DNA of 64,000 bases from Cupriavidus pauculus (GCF_008693385.1 NZ_CP044067.1:1552501-1616500); one strand, 5' to 3'; counted from the first letter of the stretch, positions 34,956-44,317 are shown. Made by a program: numbers and translations. Notes: generated from the letters alone by a model not told the origin.

Positions 34956-36335
34956 CTAGCTGGACACCTCCTCCAGCGCCTTGCCGCGCGTTTCCACACC
35001 GAGCGCCAGCACCACGACCGCGGCCAGCGCGAACGACAGGGCTCCGAGCGTGAACACGCCGCCCTGCCCCGTTATCGGCAACAGCACGCCGACGAGGTAC
35101 GGGCCCGCGAGCGAACCGATGCGGCCGACCGACGAGGCAAAGCCGGAACCCGTGGCCCGCGAGCGCGTCGGATACAGCTCGGGCGTATAGGCATACAGCA
35201 CCGACCACATGCCGAACATGAAGAACTGCATGCACAGTCCCGCGGCAATCAGCTGTTCGACGGGGACCTTGTTCACGGCGGCCTGCCCGTAGGCGAATGC
35301 CGCCAATGCGCTGCCGAGCAGCATGAGCGCGGAGGTCGGCTTGCGCCCCCACTTCTCGAGCAGCCACGCGGAGAAGATAAAGCCCGGGATACCGGCAAGC
35401 GAGATATACACGGTGTAGAGCACCGACTTGGTCACCGCATAGCCCGCTTGTTGCAGCAGCGCGCCAAGCCATGTCGTCAGGCCGTAGTAGCCGAGCAGCG
35501 CGAGGAACCACACCGACCAGAGCATGACCGTGCGGCGCGCATAGGGCCCGCTCCACAGCTCCATGAAACGCGCCTTGCGGTTCGTGGCCGGCCTGGACGT
35601 GTAGCTCGCCGATACCGGCGGCAGCGGTGCGCCCGATGCGCGCTGCACGCGCTGCTCGATGCCCGCCATCACGGCGTCGGCCTCGCGCGTGCGGCCCACG
35701 TCCTCGAGCCAGCGCGGAGACTCCGGCACGATGCGGCGCACCACGAACACGAAGATCGCCGGCACCGACAGCGCAATGAAGATGCCACGCCAGCCGATGA
35801 GCGGCAACAGCGCGTAGGTGAGCACCCCTGCCGCGATAAAGCCGATGGGCCAGAACCCCTCGAGAATGGCGACATACTTGCCGCGGCTCTTCGCCGGAAC
35901 GATCTCCGACACCATCGACAGTCCGATCGGGAACTCCATGCCCATGCCGAAGCCGAGCAGCACGCGATACAGCATCAGCATGGTGACGTCCTGCGCAAAC
36001 CCGCACATCAGGCTGCCCACGCCCCAGAAAATCATGCTGACCTGGAACACGGGCTTGCGGCCGAAGCGATCGGCCAGCAGGCCCGCCACGGCGGCACCGA
36101 GGAACATGCCAAGAAAACTCGAACTGGCCAGCAGGCCGGTCTGTGTGGCCGTGAGCCCGAACTCGGCCTTGATGGAGCCGAGCACGAACGTCATGAGCCC
36201 AAGGTCCATCGAATCGAAGAACCACGCGGTGGCGATGATGCCGAACAGCGAACGCTGATAGCGCGTCATCGGCAATCGCTCCAGCCGCGCCGCGATGCTC
36301 GTCTCAAGCCTGAGGGCGCCTACGGACATGTCCAT
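34956..36335 (-). CDS. MFS transporter (sugar porter/aromatic acid symporter-like)
   Basis: 459 residues, 12 helices. Motifs: FGIIATAWFFDSMDLGLM in helix 1, GLLADRFGRKPVF in the 2-3 loop, RVLLGFGMGMEFPIGLSMVSEIVP, PESPRWL after helix 6, and YTPELYPTRSRATG in the 10-11 region. This combination is typical of the metabolite transporters near sugar porters and niacin/aromatic acid carriers. The start follows ACAGGAGACAACC. It is 69 bp downstream of the iron alcohol dehydrogenase and ends at a clear terminator, so the pair is one operon. Confidence 0.92.
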   Translation of the reverse strand: MDMSVGALRLETSIAARLERLPMTRYQRSLFGIIATAWFFDSMDLGLMTFVLGSIKAEFGLTATQTGLLASSSFLGMFLGAAVAGLLADRFGRKPVFQVSMIFWGVGSLMCGFAQDVTMLMLYRVLLGFGMGMEFPIGLSMVSEIVPAKSRGKYVAILEGFWPIGFIAAGVLTYALLPLIGWRGIFIALSVPAIFVFVVRRIVPESPRWLEDVGRTREADAVMAGIEQRVQRASGAPLPPVSASYTSRPATNRKARFMELWSGPYARRTVMLWSVWFLALLGYYGLTTWLGALLQQAGYAVTKSVLYTVYISLAGIPGFIFSAWLLEKWGRKPTSALMLLGSALAAFAYGQAAVNKVPVEQLIAAGLCMQFFMFGMWSVLYAYTPELYPTRSRATGSGFASSVGRIGSLAGPYLVGVLLPITGQGGVFTLGALSFALAAVVVLALGVETRGKALEEVSS

Positions 36336-36404
36336 GGTTGTCTCCTGTTTGCAGGTGTCGCGCGCTCTGTGTCCGGCGCGCTTGTCTTGGAAAGCGGTAT
36401 GCCG

Positions 36405-37682
36405 CTAGGCCACGCGGCGTTGCATCGGGGCGTCGTCGAAAGCGAGCGTGCCATCCCAGGCGTTGCGCACGATGCGCGCATACCGCGCGGCCACGTCGGG
36501 CACCGGAAAAGCCTTGGCGAGACGCGTCACGGCCAGCGCATCGCGCGTCAGCGTGTCGAGGTCGTCTTCACGGATGCCGCACGCTTCCAGCGTCACCGGC
36601 ACGCCGAGCGCGTGGATGAGGTCTCGCAGCACCACGGGCAGCCGCGCCACGGCGGTATCCGCATCGGTATCGGCGATATCGAACAGCCGGGCGATGGTCA
36701 GCAGTTCGTCGCGCCGCACGTCGCGCAGCGCATCGAGGACATAGGGCAGCATCACCGCATTGGTGGTGCCATGCGACAGATGCGTCAGGCCGGCCACGGC
36801 ATAGGCGATGCCGTGTACCGCATTGAGTCCCGCGCTGCCGTACGACAGTGCGGCATAGAGACTGGCGTGGCTCATGCCGACACGCGCTTCGCGCATCGCC
36901 GCAACGTCGTGGTCGGCAAGGCTGCGGCGCAGATGCCGGGCACACAGGCGGATGGACTCGTGCGCGAACAGCATCGTCATCGGGTTACGGCCGCTGTAGC
37001 CGGGGTCCGGATCGTCTCGGAGATCGAACCGCGCGGCATCCATCGTCACATACGATTCGATCGCATGCGTCAGCGCATCGATCCCTGCGTCGGCCGTCAC
37101 GCGCGGCGGACACGTGAACGTGAACTCGGGATCGATCAGCGCGACGGCCGGGCGCAGGCGGTTGTCCATCACCGCGACCTTGGTGGCATTGTCTGGGTCG
37201 ACGAGGATCGCGCCGGGCGTGGCTTCCGATCCCGTGCCCGCGGTCGTCGGCATCGCGACGAGCGGCAGGACCGGTGTCGCGCTGTCGATGCGGCCGATAA
37301 ACGACCGTATCGGGGCGCCGCCGGGCAGGGTCAGGCAGAGCGCCTTCGCCAGATCGATGTTGCTGCCGCCGCCCATCGCGATGACGTGGTCGATCGCCGC
37401 GACATCGGCATCGGCGCGCAATGCCGCCGTCGCGGCGTCGCACAGGGTGGTGGTGGGATCCGGGGCGCCACCGTCGTAGACGGTCAGCGTCACGCCATGC
37501 GCGTGCCCGGCGGCCACGAGTTCCCACACCCATGGCGTGGAAGACGTGAAGAATGTGTCGGTCACCACCAGGCCGCGCCGGTAACCGAGCCGATACAGCA
37601 ACGCGGGTAACCGCTCCCGCGCGCCCGTGCCCATGATCAGCCGCGCCGGGGCGCAGAAATGAACCAGATCCTCCCCTCCCAT
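36405..37682 (-). CDS. Iron-containing alcohol dehydrogenase family protein
   Basis: 425 residues of the group III metal-dependent alcohol dehydrogenases. The nucleotide-binding segment GGGSNIDLAKAL and metal-site context GIDALTHAIESYV, HGIAYAVAGLTHLSHGTTNAVMLP are present. The family includes 1,3-propanediol, lactaldehyde and maleylacetate reductases; this sequence does not decide among them. The start at 37682 follows CAGGAGACGGT. It is divergent from a GntR regulator and cotranscribed with the MFS transporter. Confidence 0.9.
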   Translation of the reverse strand: MGGEDLVHFCAPARLIMGTGARERLPALLYRLGYRRGLVVTDTFFTSSTPWVWELVAAGHAHGVTLTVYDGGAPDPTTTLCDAATAALRADADVAAIDHVIAMGGGSNIDLAKALCLTLPGGAPIRSFIGRIDSATPVLPLVAMPTTAGTGSEATPGAILVDPDNATKVAVMDNRLRPAVALIDPEFTFTCPPRVTADAGIDALTHAIESYVTMDAARFDLRDDPDPGYSGRNPMTMLFAHESIRLCARHLRRSLADHDVAAMREARVGMSHASLYAALSYGSAGLNAVHGIAYAVAGLTHLSHGTTNAVMLPYVLDALRDVRRDELLTIARLFDIADTDADTAVARLPVVLRDLIHALGVPVTLEACGIREDDLDTLTRDALAVTRLAKAFPVPDVAARYARIVRNAWDGTLAFDDAPMQRRVA

Positions 37683-37815
37683 ACCGTCTCCTGTGGTGCA
37701 ATCCAACCGATACACTTTTCGTGTACATCTAATATATTACTGACATGCTAGCAGAAAACATCCGGGATGCAAGGACCGGATAGAATGGTCGGCCTGTGCC
37801 CGCCCACAATCGCTC
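37683..37815. promoter_or_regulatory. Divergent promoter region, iron ADH/MFS operon versus gntR
   Basis: 133 bp, with an AT-rich core (CTAATATATTACTGAC). Near the ADH start is a short inverted repeat TACAC-TTTTC-GTGTA (37711-37725), and a TGCTAGCA palindrome lies toward gntR. Either could be the GntR operator. Confidence 0.4.
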
Positions 37816-38544
37816 ATGACCGCAAGAACCGCCTCACGCGCCGCGTCCCGCCCCGACAAGGCGGCGGCAACTCCGGAACCCGAAGAACCCGCGGGTCAGC
37901 GCGGCAAGCTGACCGACCAGGCATACGAACAGATCGAGGAAGCGATCGTCACCCTGCGGCTGGCGCCGGGCAGTTCGGTGTCCGAGTTGCAGTTGAGCGA
38001 GATGACGGGAATTGGCCGCACGCCGATCCGCGAAGCCATCCAGCGCCTGGCACGCGAGCATCTGATCATGGTGTTGCCGCAGCGCGGCCTGCTGATCGCG
38101 CCGATGGACGTGGCGCGTCAACTGCGGCTGCTGGAGACGCGGCGCGAGGTGGAGCGCCTGATCTGCCGCAGCGCGGCCAAGCGCGCGACCGCCGAGCAGC
38201 GCGAGCATTTCCGGCGGCTGGCTGAAGAGTTCGAGGTGTCGTCACGCAACGGCGATGACATTACGTTCGTGCGCGCCGATCGCGAATTCAACGAGCAATG
38301 CCTGATTGCCGCGCGCAACGAGTTTGCCGAGGGCGCCATGCGCCTGATGCACGGACTCTCGCGGCGCTTCTGGTATCTGCATTACAAGGAAGCCGCGGAC
38401 CTGCCGGCGATGTCGAAGCTCCACGCGGCGGTGGCCTCGGCGATCGCGCGCGGCGACGTGGAGGCCGCGGGCCAGGCCCTCGATGCGCTGCTCGACAATA
38501 TCGAGGCGTTCACGCGCGCGACGGTGCTGGGCGACTACCGGTAA
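37816..38544 (+). CDS. GntR-family regulator (FadR/VanR type)
   Basis: 242 residues. About 30 disordered Ala/Pro/Glu-rich residues precede the winged helix (AYEQIEEAIVTLRLAPGSSVSELQLSEMTGIGRTPIREAIQRL). The helical FCD domain has the metal-site-like DREFNEQCL and HAAVASAIARGD. It diverges from the iron alcohol dehydrogenase/MFS operon, its probable target. Confidence 0.92.
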   Translation: MTARTASRAASRPDKAAATPEPEEPAGQRGKLTDQAYEQIEEAIVTLRLAPGSSVSELQLSEMTGIGRTPIREAIQRLAREHLIMVLPQRGLLIAPMDVARQLRLLETRREVERLICRSAAKRATAEQREHFRRLAEEFEVSSRNGDDITFVRADREFNEQCLIAARNEFAEGAMRLMHGLSRRFWYLHYKEAADLPAMSKLHAAVASAIARGDVEAAGQALDALLDNIEAFTRATVLGDYR

Positions 38545-38556
38545 GCACGCGAAGCG

Positions 38557-39948
38557 CTAACGCGTGATGGTCGGCGCGCCCAGGCCATCCATGGCGTCCA
38601 TGCCATCCGTACCCGACCCCGGAATCAGCGTGGCACGACCGCGATCATCGACCTCGACCTCCAGACCGGAGAGCGGAAACGGGATGCTGCCCGGATGCGT
38701 GGCCACGCGCGATAGCTCGTCGGTCCACTGCAGGCACCGGATGCTGTTCCGCCCCGCCTTCTTGGCATCGTAGAGCAGCGCGTCGGCCGCCGCGATCAGC
38801 GTGGCCTCCGACACTGTGCGCCGGACCGTGGCGAAATTGACCGACAGGACACCGATGCTCATCGTCGCCGCGATCTGCTTGCCGGAAACGTCGGGAATCG
38901 GGTTTTGCTCGACGGCCAGGCGCAGGCGCTCCGCCACGCGCATCGCGCGCTCGAGGTCGGTCTGCGGCAGTACCAGCAGGAATTCCTCGCCGCCATAGCG
39001 CACCACGCTGTCCAGTTCCCCGCGCGTCATCGCCTGCAGTGTGCCCGCCACGTGCTGGAGCACCGCGTCGCCGCTCTGGTGACCGTAGCTGTCGTTGATG
39101 CGCTTGAAATGATCGATGTCGCAGACCATCAGCGTGATCCACTGCCGGCCCTTGCGCGCGCGCATCATTTCCGAAGGCAGCAGCGTCGCGTGCAGATGGC
39201 GGCGGTTGAAGCAGCCGGAAAGATGGTCGCGAATCGACAGGTGCTTGAGTTCCATCAGCACGCGATACTCGTCGCGCCAGAGCTGCTGATAGCGGCGCGC
39301 CGCGACGATGCCGAAGCTGTTCACGAGCAACAGCAGCATGGACATCGTGACGTCGTCGGAAGGCTTGAGTTCGCCGCGCGTGAGCGCGATGGCAATGAAC
39401 GCCAGCGTGGCCGCGAAAGCGATGGCGATCGAGGTGATCAGCCGGTTAGGGATAAATACGTAGACGACCACCAGCATGATGCACAGCGACATCGCATGCC
39501 ATGGCAACTCGCCCGCGCGGAACCAGACCACGAGCATGAATACCGCCATGCCGACGATCTCGGCCGCGCTCGCGGCCAGCCGATGCGGCGCGATCGTGTG
39601 GATCTCGTCCCGCACGAGATAGAGGCCGACGCCCGCGGTGAACGCCACCAGCAGACGGCCGACCAGGAGCACCAGCGCATGGGTGCCGTAGCCGAGCGCG
39701 GCGAAATCCGTGAGGGAGAACGCGACGTAGAACAGCGAGCAGAACACGAGCGTCAGCCGCAGGGACGCACGGGTGTGATCCAGATGATGGCGCTGGAAAT
39801 CCCGCTCGGTGTCGGGATCGACGAACTCCACGCGCACAGGATCGATCGAGAAATCGGTGTGGACAGCGGCTTTCAATGTCGGGGACGCGGATACCAGAAG
39901 GGTGCAATGTAGTACAAACTGACTGGCGCCGGGGCGCCTTCTGCACAT
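38557..39948 (-). CDS. Membrane-bound diguanylate cyclase (GGDEF)
   Basis: 463 residues. About six N-terminal membrane helices (residues about 55-210) precede a GGDEF domain whose active site reads GGEEF (VVRYGGEEFLLVLP), compatible with c-di-GMP synthesis. Supporting motifs are D-x-L-T-like RDHLSGCFNRR and CDIDHFKRINDSYGHQSGD. The usual inhibitory I-site RxxD five residues before GGEEF is replaced by R-G-E-L-D, one residue too long, so product inhibition may be weakened. The start is uncertain: ATG 39948 has AGG upstream, and several in-frame alternatives exist. Isolated gene. Confidence 0.88.
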   Translation of the reverse strand: MCRRRPGASQFVLHCTLLVSASPTLKAAVHTDFSIDPVRVEFVDPDTERDFQRHHLDHTRASLRLTLVFCSLFYVAFSLTDFAALGYGTHALVLLVGRLLVAFTAGVGLYLVRDEIHTIAPHRLAASAAEIVGMAVFMLVVWFRAGELPWHAMSLCIMLVVVYVFIPNRLITSIAIAFAATLAFIAIALTRGELKPSDDVTMSMLLLLVNSFGIVAARRYQQLWRDEYRVLMELKHLSIRDHLSGCFNRRHLHATLLPSEMMRARKGRQWITLMVCDIDHFKRINDSYGHQSGDAVLQHVAGTLQAMTRGELDSVVRYGGEEFLLVLPQTDLERAMRVAERLRLAVEQNPIPDVSGKQIAATMSIGVLSVNFATVRRTVSEATLIAAADALLYDAKKAGRNSIRCLQWTDELSRVATHPGSIPFPLSGLEVEVDDRGRATLIPGSGTDGMDAMDGLGAPTITR

Positions 39949-40142
39949 GTAACCTGATATTTGCCGCCAGACCGGCGCACGTCTCGCCCGGCGCTTCATC
40001 GGCTGGCTTGTCGGGGTAACGCGCATGCATTTCGCGTCAATTCCCGGGGATTCTGCCTCCGTCAAATGCCCGAAAATCTTTGTCCGATTATCTCGAATCT
40101 GATCGAGATGGCATTTTTGATATTAAAGCCGTAATCGCTCCA

Positions 40143-40379
40143 TCAGCACAGGACCAGCTCCGTCGCTGTGGCCAGCGGGGTATGGTTGGGACATATCTGC
40201 CCTGCCCGCATCAGTTTCAGGATTCTCCACCATCCGATTACCTCGATCTCCCTCGGCTCGCCCGGGTCATAGAGTTCCGCGTAGGACTCCTGATGCGTAA
40301 TGGGCGATCGGATGATGCGGAGGCGGTAGCCACCCTTCAACCGCCGCACGATGCGAATCTGTTCTGCAGACAATCCCAT
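40143..40379 (-). CDS. Small protein of unknown function (78 aa)
   Basis: Starts at 40379 with GCGAGG upstream (MGLSAEQIRIVRRLKGGYRL...). The sequence IIRSPITHQESYAELYDPGEPREIEVIGWWRILKLMRAG looks like a folded small domain rather than a shadow of another frame, and base composition here is lower in GC than the neighbours. The longer frame to 40436 adds 19 residues without a better start. No function can be assigned and no operon partner is present. Confidence 0.55.
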   Translation of the reverse strand: MGLSAEQIRIVRRLKGGYRLRIIRSPITHQESYAELYDPGEPREIEVIGWWRILKLMRAGQICPNHTPLATATELVLC

Positions 40380-40674
40380 AAATGCCTCGCGACCAATGCA
40401 TACGCTCCACCGTGGATTTACGGGGGGAGTTTGCAAATGTCGTGCCGCGAGGAAAACCCGTGCTCCGCGCGCGCGCGGGCATGCACCAGAATGCGGCGTG
40501 TTAATGCCGCAAAGGCGCGCCCACGCCCATTCCGGCCTTTTTGGACTGCTTAAGTCGTTTCACAATCGCACGGTTATTGAGTGCGGTGAGAAAGTGTGGC
40601 AGTAAGTGAACAGTCACTAATACGCGGTCGCCACGTAAGACCTACCAACGCTTGCAGCGATGACATGTCCGTGA
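40380..40674. other. 295-bp stretch without a convincing gene
   Basis: Several short frames exist but none has a good start and composition together. One small palindrome, AGTGA-ACAG-TCACT, lies at 40605-40618, 57 bp beyond the end of the next leftward gene. I see no terminator or promoter I would defend. Confidence 0.4.
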
Positions 40675-41226
40675 CTAGACGAATCGCCCCTCGCTCAACG
40701 CAAACACATGCGACTGAGCACAGCGCAGCGGACGGTCCTTGAGGTCCTCCCCTGCCTGCACAGGCCATGCCACGCGCGCCCCGCATGACGGGCACGCCGT
40801 TTCGAAATGGGTCGGGGGACCGTCCCGGCTGGCAGAGCGCAGGCGGACTTCGGAGAGAAAGAGGTCGAACAGCGGCGCCTTGCGCTGCGCATCGGGCAAC
40901 GCGCGCAGCCGGGCACCCAGCGGCGCGAAGGCCGCCAGCGTGTCCGGCGCGACGCCGGCGTCGGCGAAGTGACGCAGATCGCCCAGGTCGCCGAGCGTGG
41001 CATCGTCGGGCAGCAGGCTGCAGAACACGAGAAGGGCCGCGCCTTGTGCGGGATCGAGGTGCGCCTCCAGCGCGGACCCTACGCTATGGCCAAGCCTGTC
41101 CTGCAACGCCGAGGTCTGCGGGTTCCTGCTGATCGATAGCATGGCCTTCTCGCTGGGTAGCACAACCAGCGACAGGATGCCCATCCGCACACGCGTATGT
41201 CGACCCCGCGCGGGGAGGGAAATCAT
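40675..41226 (-). CDS. Hypothetical protein with C-terminal Cys-x2-Cys motif
   Basis: 183 residues, soluble, not recognised. The C-terminal third contains ACPSCGARVAWPVQAG and, 26 residues beyond the first cysteine, RCAQSHVF, which could form an incomplete zinc ribbon. The middle is Leu/Ala-rich helical (LGDLGDLRHFADAGV). The start is uncertain: 41226 has little ribosome-binding signal, while ATG 41142 (MLSISRNP) has GAGAAGG at good spacing and would give 155 residues. It diverges from the tartrate/malate dehydrogenase gene. Confidence 0.6.
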   Translation of the reverse strand: MISLPARGRHTRVRMGILSLVVLPSEKAMLSISRNPQTSALQDRLGHSVGSALEAHLDPAQGAALLVFCSLLPDDATLGDLGDLRHFADAGVAPDTLAAFAPLGARLRALPDAQRKAPLFDLFLSEVRLRSASRDGPPTHFETACPSCGARVAWPVQAGEDLKDRPLRCAQSHVFALSEGRFV

Positions 41227-41237
41227 TGTTAATCCAC

Positions 41238-41256
41238 AGTTAAAGATGGCTTAACT
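41238..41256. promoter_or_regulatory. Inverted repeat upstream of the tartrate dehydrogenase-like gene
   Basis: AGTTAA-AGATGGC-TTAACT, 6-bp perfect arms and 7-bp spacer, within the 96-bp divergent region. An additional GTTAA copy lies just before it. Likely an operator; no regulator gene is adjacent. Confidence 0.45.
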
Positions 41257-41322
41257 TTCGCGGCGATCCAGTGCCCTTGTCTCCCGACAGAATGCGTTCA
41301 CGCGTTGAACAGGAGACAACCG

Positions 41323-42411
41323 ATGAAGACCTACAAGATCGCTACCATTCCCGGCGATGGCATTGGCAAGGAAGTCGTGCCCGCGGGCCGTGAAGTCATG
41401 GAAGCGCTGGTGGCGGCCGGGGCCGACTTCCGGTTCGAGTTCGAGGACTTCGACTGGGGCGGCGATTATTACCGCAAGCACGGCGCGATGATGCCCGCCG
41501 ACGGCCTCGGTGCGCTGCGCGGCAAGGACGCGATTCTGTTCGGCTCCGCCGGCGACAACCAGATTCCCGACCACATCACGCTGTGGGGCCTGCGCCTGAA
41601 GATCTGCCAGGGCTTCGACCAGTACGCCAACGTGCGCCCGACGCGCATCCTGCCCGGCATCGACGGCCCCCTCAAGCGCTGCGCGCCGGAAGACCTGAAC
41701 TGGGTCATCGTGCGCGAGAACTCGGAAGGCGAATACTCGGGCGTGGGCGGCCGCGTGCATCAGGGCCACCCCATCGAGGCGGCGACCGATGTCTCGATGA
41801 TGACGCGCGTGGGCGTCGAGCGCATCCTCCGCTTTGCGTTCCGCCTCGCCCAATCGCGGCCGCGCAAGCTGCTGACGGTCATCACCAAGTCCAACGCGCA
41901 GCGCCACGCCATGGTGATGTGGGATGAGGTGGCCGTGCACGTGGCGAAGGAATTCCCGGACGTGACGTGGGACAAGGAACTCGTCGATGCCGCCACCGCG
42001 CGCATGGTCAACCGTCCGAAGTCGCTCGACACCATCGTCGCCACCAACCTGCACGCCGACATCCTCAGCGACCTCGCGGCCGCGCTGGCCGGCAGCCTCG
42101 GCATCGCGCCGACGGGCAACATCGATCCCGAGCGCCGCTATCCGTCGATGTTCGAGCCGATCCATGGTTCCGCGTTCGACATCATGGGCAAGGGCCTCGC
42201 CAATCCGGTCGGCACGTTCTGGTCCGTGGTCATGCTGCTGGAACACCTCGGCGAACAGGCCGCCGCGCAACGCCTGATGGCCGCCATCGAGTCGGTCACC
42301 GCAAACCCCGCGCTGCATACCGGTGATCTCGGCGGCAAGGCCACCACGGTGCAGGTCACGCGCGCCGTGTGCGACTACCTGAAGCGGGCGGCGGTCGCCA
42401 AGGCCGCCTGA
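41323..42411 (+). CDS. ttuC: Tartrate dehydrogenase/D-malate dehydrogenase (isopropylmalate dehydrogenase family)
   Basis: 362 residues. It belongs to the beta-decarboxylating hydroxyacid dehydrogenases: IPGDGIGKEVVPAGREVM at the N-terminus, RVTKSN-equivalent VITKSNAQRHAMVMW, the metal/acid site TNLHADILSD, and the NAD-specificity segment FEPIHGSAFDIMGKGLANPVG. The FDWGGDYYRKHGAMMP stretch is characteristic of the TtuC/DmlA subgroup, which oxidises tartrate or D-malate to oxaloglycolate or pyruvate. The ATG at 41323 has an excellent AACAGGAGACAACC site; a start six codons upstream is less likely. A Bug receptor follows 148 bp downstream and may supply the substrate. Confidence 0.9.
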   Translation: MKTYKIATIPGDGIGKEVVPAGREVMEALVAAGADFRFEFEDFDWGGDYYRKHGAMMPADGLGALRGKDAILFGSAGDNQIPDHITLWGLRLKICQGFDQYANVRPTRILPGIDGPLKRCAPEDLNWVIVRENSEGEYSGVGGRVHQGHPIEAATDVSMMTRVGVERILRFAFRLAQSRPRKLLTVITKSNAQRHAMVMWDEVAVHVAKEFPDVTWDKELVDAATARMVNRPKSLDTIVATNLHADILSDLAAALAGSLGIAPTGNIDPERRYPSMFEPIHGSAFDIMGKGLANPVGTFWSVVMLLEHLGEQAAAQRLMAAIESVTANPALHTGDLGGKATTVQVTRAVCDYLKRAAVAKAA

Positions 42412-42559
42412 CGCGGATTCTCCGCGGTACCGCGTAGTACCCGCATCCGGACCATCGGGTGCGGTGGGCCCGCATCCGCCCGATGCCACATCTCCTGCTG
42501 CGCATCGCTCAGGTGCAGTAACGCCTGCGGCGACACCATAACGATATCGGAGACAAATC

Positions 42560-43549
42560 ATGCGTACTCTCACGACCCGGCGCGTCCTGCGTGCTTTGCT
42601 GGTCACGCTTGCCTTTGGCGTGGCCGCCACCGCCATCGCGCAGGACAAGGACTGGCCCGCGAAACCGATCAACCTGATCGTGCCGTTCCCCTCGGGCGGC
42701 ACGACCGACGTACTCGCGCGCGCGCTCGGCGACCAGCTCTCGAAGAGCCTCGGCCAGCCCGTGATCGTCGAGAACCGTCCCGGCGCGGGGGCCACCGTCG
42801 GTGCCGACTACGTGGCCAAGGCGAAGCCCGACGGCTACACGCTGCTGATGGGCGCGGTCCACCATACGATCGCGACCAGCGTGTACCGCAAGCTGCCATA
42901 CAGCTTCCAGAAGGACCTCGCCCCCGTCACGCCCATCGCGATGGTGCCGAACGTGCTCGTGGTGAATCCCGCGAAGACGCCCGCGAATAACGTGGCCGAG
43001 TTCGTGGCGCTGGCGAAGAAGGCATCGCCCGAGTTCTCGTACGGTTCCAACGGCAACGGCACGGCGCAGCACCTCATCGGCACGCAGTTCCAGGCCGCCA
43101 CGGGCACGACGCTGCTGCACGTGCCGTACAAGGGCAGCGGCCCGCTGACGACCGACCTGCTCGGCGGTCAGGTCACGATGTCCTTCGATACGCTGACCAC
43201 GGTGCTGCCGCACGTGAAGGCCGGCAAGCTCAAGGCACTCGCGGTGACGACGGCCAAACGCTCGAGCGCGCTGCCCGATGTGCCGACGATGGAAGAGGTG
43301 GGACTGAAGGGTTTCGACATCGGAACATGGTTCGGTGTGCTCGCGCCGGCCGGCACCCCGAAGCCACTCGTGACGCGCCTGAACGCGGAGATCGTCAGGA
43401 TCGTGAACTCGCCCGAGTTCCAGCAACGCATGCATGCCGCCGGTGCCGAACCGCTCTCCAGCACGCCCGAAGCGTTTGCGAAGCGCATCGACGACGAGAC
43501 GCTCAAGTTCGCCGGCCTCGTCAAGGAAGGCAAGATCACGATCGAGTAA
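42560..43549 (+). CDS. Bug-family periplasmic solute-binding receptor
   Basis: 329 residues, signal peptide ending near ATAIA-QDK. Bug motifs: INLIVPFPSGGTTDVLARALGDQL, VIVENRPGAGATVGADYVAKAKPDGYTLLMG, and VPYKGSGPLTTDLLGGQV. The start has CGGAGACAAATC upstream. It is on the same strand as the tartrate/malate dehydrogenase and no TctAB is present. The pair suggests uptake and oxidation of a hydroxy-dicarboxylate such as tartrate or malate (inference). Confidence 0.92.
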   Translation: MRTLTTRRVLRALLVTLAFGVAATAIAQDKDWPAKPINLIVPFPSGGTTDVLARALGDQLSKSLGQPVIVENRPGAGATVGADYVAKAKPDGYTLLMGAVHHTIATSVYRKLPYSFQKDLAPVTPIAMVPNVLVVNPAKTPANNVAEFVALAKKASPEFSYGSNGNGTAQHLIGTQFQAATGTTLLHVPYKGSGPLTTDLLGGQVTMSFDTLTTVLPHVKAGKLKALAVTTAKRSSALPDVPTMEEVGLKGFDIGTWFGVLAPAGTPKPLVTRLNAEIVRIVNSPEFQQRMHAAGAEPLSSTPEAFAKRIDDETLKFAGLVKEGKITIE

Positions 43550-43570
43550 CCGCCCGCGGTCCGCGGGCGC

Positions 43571-44317
43571 TCAGATGTTGTAGCCGCCCGCGACCTCGAT
43601 CGATTGCGCGTTGATCCAGCCACTGTCCGCGGACAGCAGGTTCGCGATCACGCGCGCCACCTCGTCGGGCTCGCCCACGCGGCCCAGCGCGGCCTGCGAC
43701 GCGAGCAGGGCCTCGAAGTCCGGCGTGAGTCCCCCGCCCAGTTCGGTACGAATCGCGCCCGGCGAGACGGCATTCACGCGAATGCGCCGCTCGCCGAATT
43801 CCTTCGCCATATAGCGCGTCAGGACTTCGAGCCCGCCCTTGAACGCCGCGTAAGGCGCCACCCCGGCCGTGGCCACGCGCGTCGTGGCGCTGGTCACATT
43901 GACGACGCTCGCGCCATCGGCCAGCAACGGCAGCAGCGCCTGCGTCAGGAAGAACGGTCCCTTGAGGTGCACGCCCATCAGGCCATCGAATTCCGCCTCG
44001 GTGACGGTGGCGATGGGGTTGTAGAGCCCATAACCCGCATTGTTGACGAGACCCGCGAGCGTGGACGCACCCCACGACTGGCGCAGTGCCTCGCGCACCT
44101 GCTCGCGAAACGCCGCGAAGGCCGACACGTCGCCGACATCGAGCGCCAGCGCAGCCGCTTCGCCGCCCGCCGCGCGAACTTGCGCGACGACCGACTGGGC
44201 CGCCTCGGGATGGTGGCGGTACGTCACGATGACGCCCATGCCCCGCTGCGCGCAGCGCAGGGCAGTGCTGGCGCCGATGCCGCGGCTGCCTCCGGTAATG
44301 ACGACGACGTTGTTCAT
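43571..44317 (-). CDS. Short-chain dehydrogenase/reductase
   Basis: 248 residues, classical SDR: cofactor motif T-G-G-S-R-G-I-G at residues 8-15, NNAGYG, the catalytic serine region (VNVTSATTRV) and Y-A-A-F-K as the Tyr/Lys pair. The second basic residue right after the glycine motif (VTYRHHPEA) fits NADP. The ATG at 44317 follows TGGAGCCACCC. It is divergent from an AraC regulator, an arrangement common for YkvO-like SDR proteins; substrate unknown. Confidence 0.92.
   Translation of the reverse strand: MNNVVVITGGSRGIGASTALRCAQRGMGVIVTYRHHPEAAQSVVAQVRAAGGEAAALALDVGDVSAFAAFREQVREALRQSWGASTLAGLVNNAGYGLYNPIATVTEAEFDGLMGVHLKGPFFLTQALLPLLADGASVVNVTSATTRVATAGVAPYAAFKGGLEVLTRYMAKEFGERRIRVNAVSPGAIRTELGGGLTPDFEALLASQAALGRVGEPDEVARVIANLLSADSGWINAQSIEVAGGYNI

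Noticed and set aside
34947..37610. 887-residue open frame antisense to the MFS and iron alcohol dehydrogenase genes
   Set aside because: Covers two genes with strong family motifs, and its own sequence shows no fold.
40605..40618. TetR-type operator AGTGA-ACAG-TCACT
   Set aside because: Arms of only five bases, no TetR gene nearby, and no promoter that it would clearly control; kept only as a note in the gap entry.
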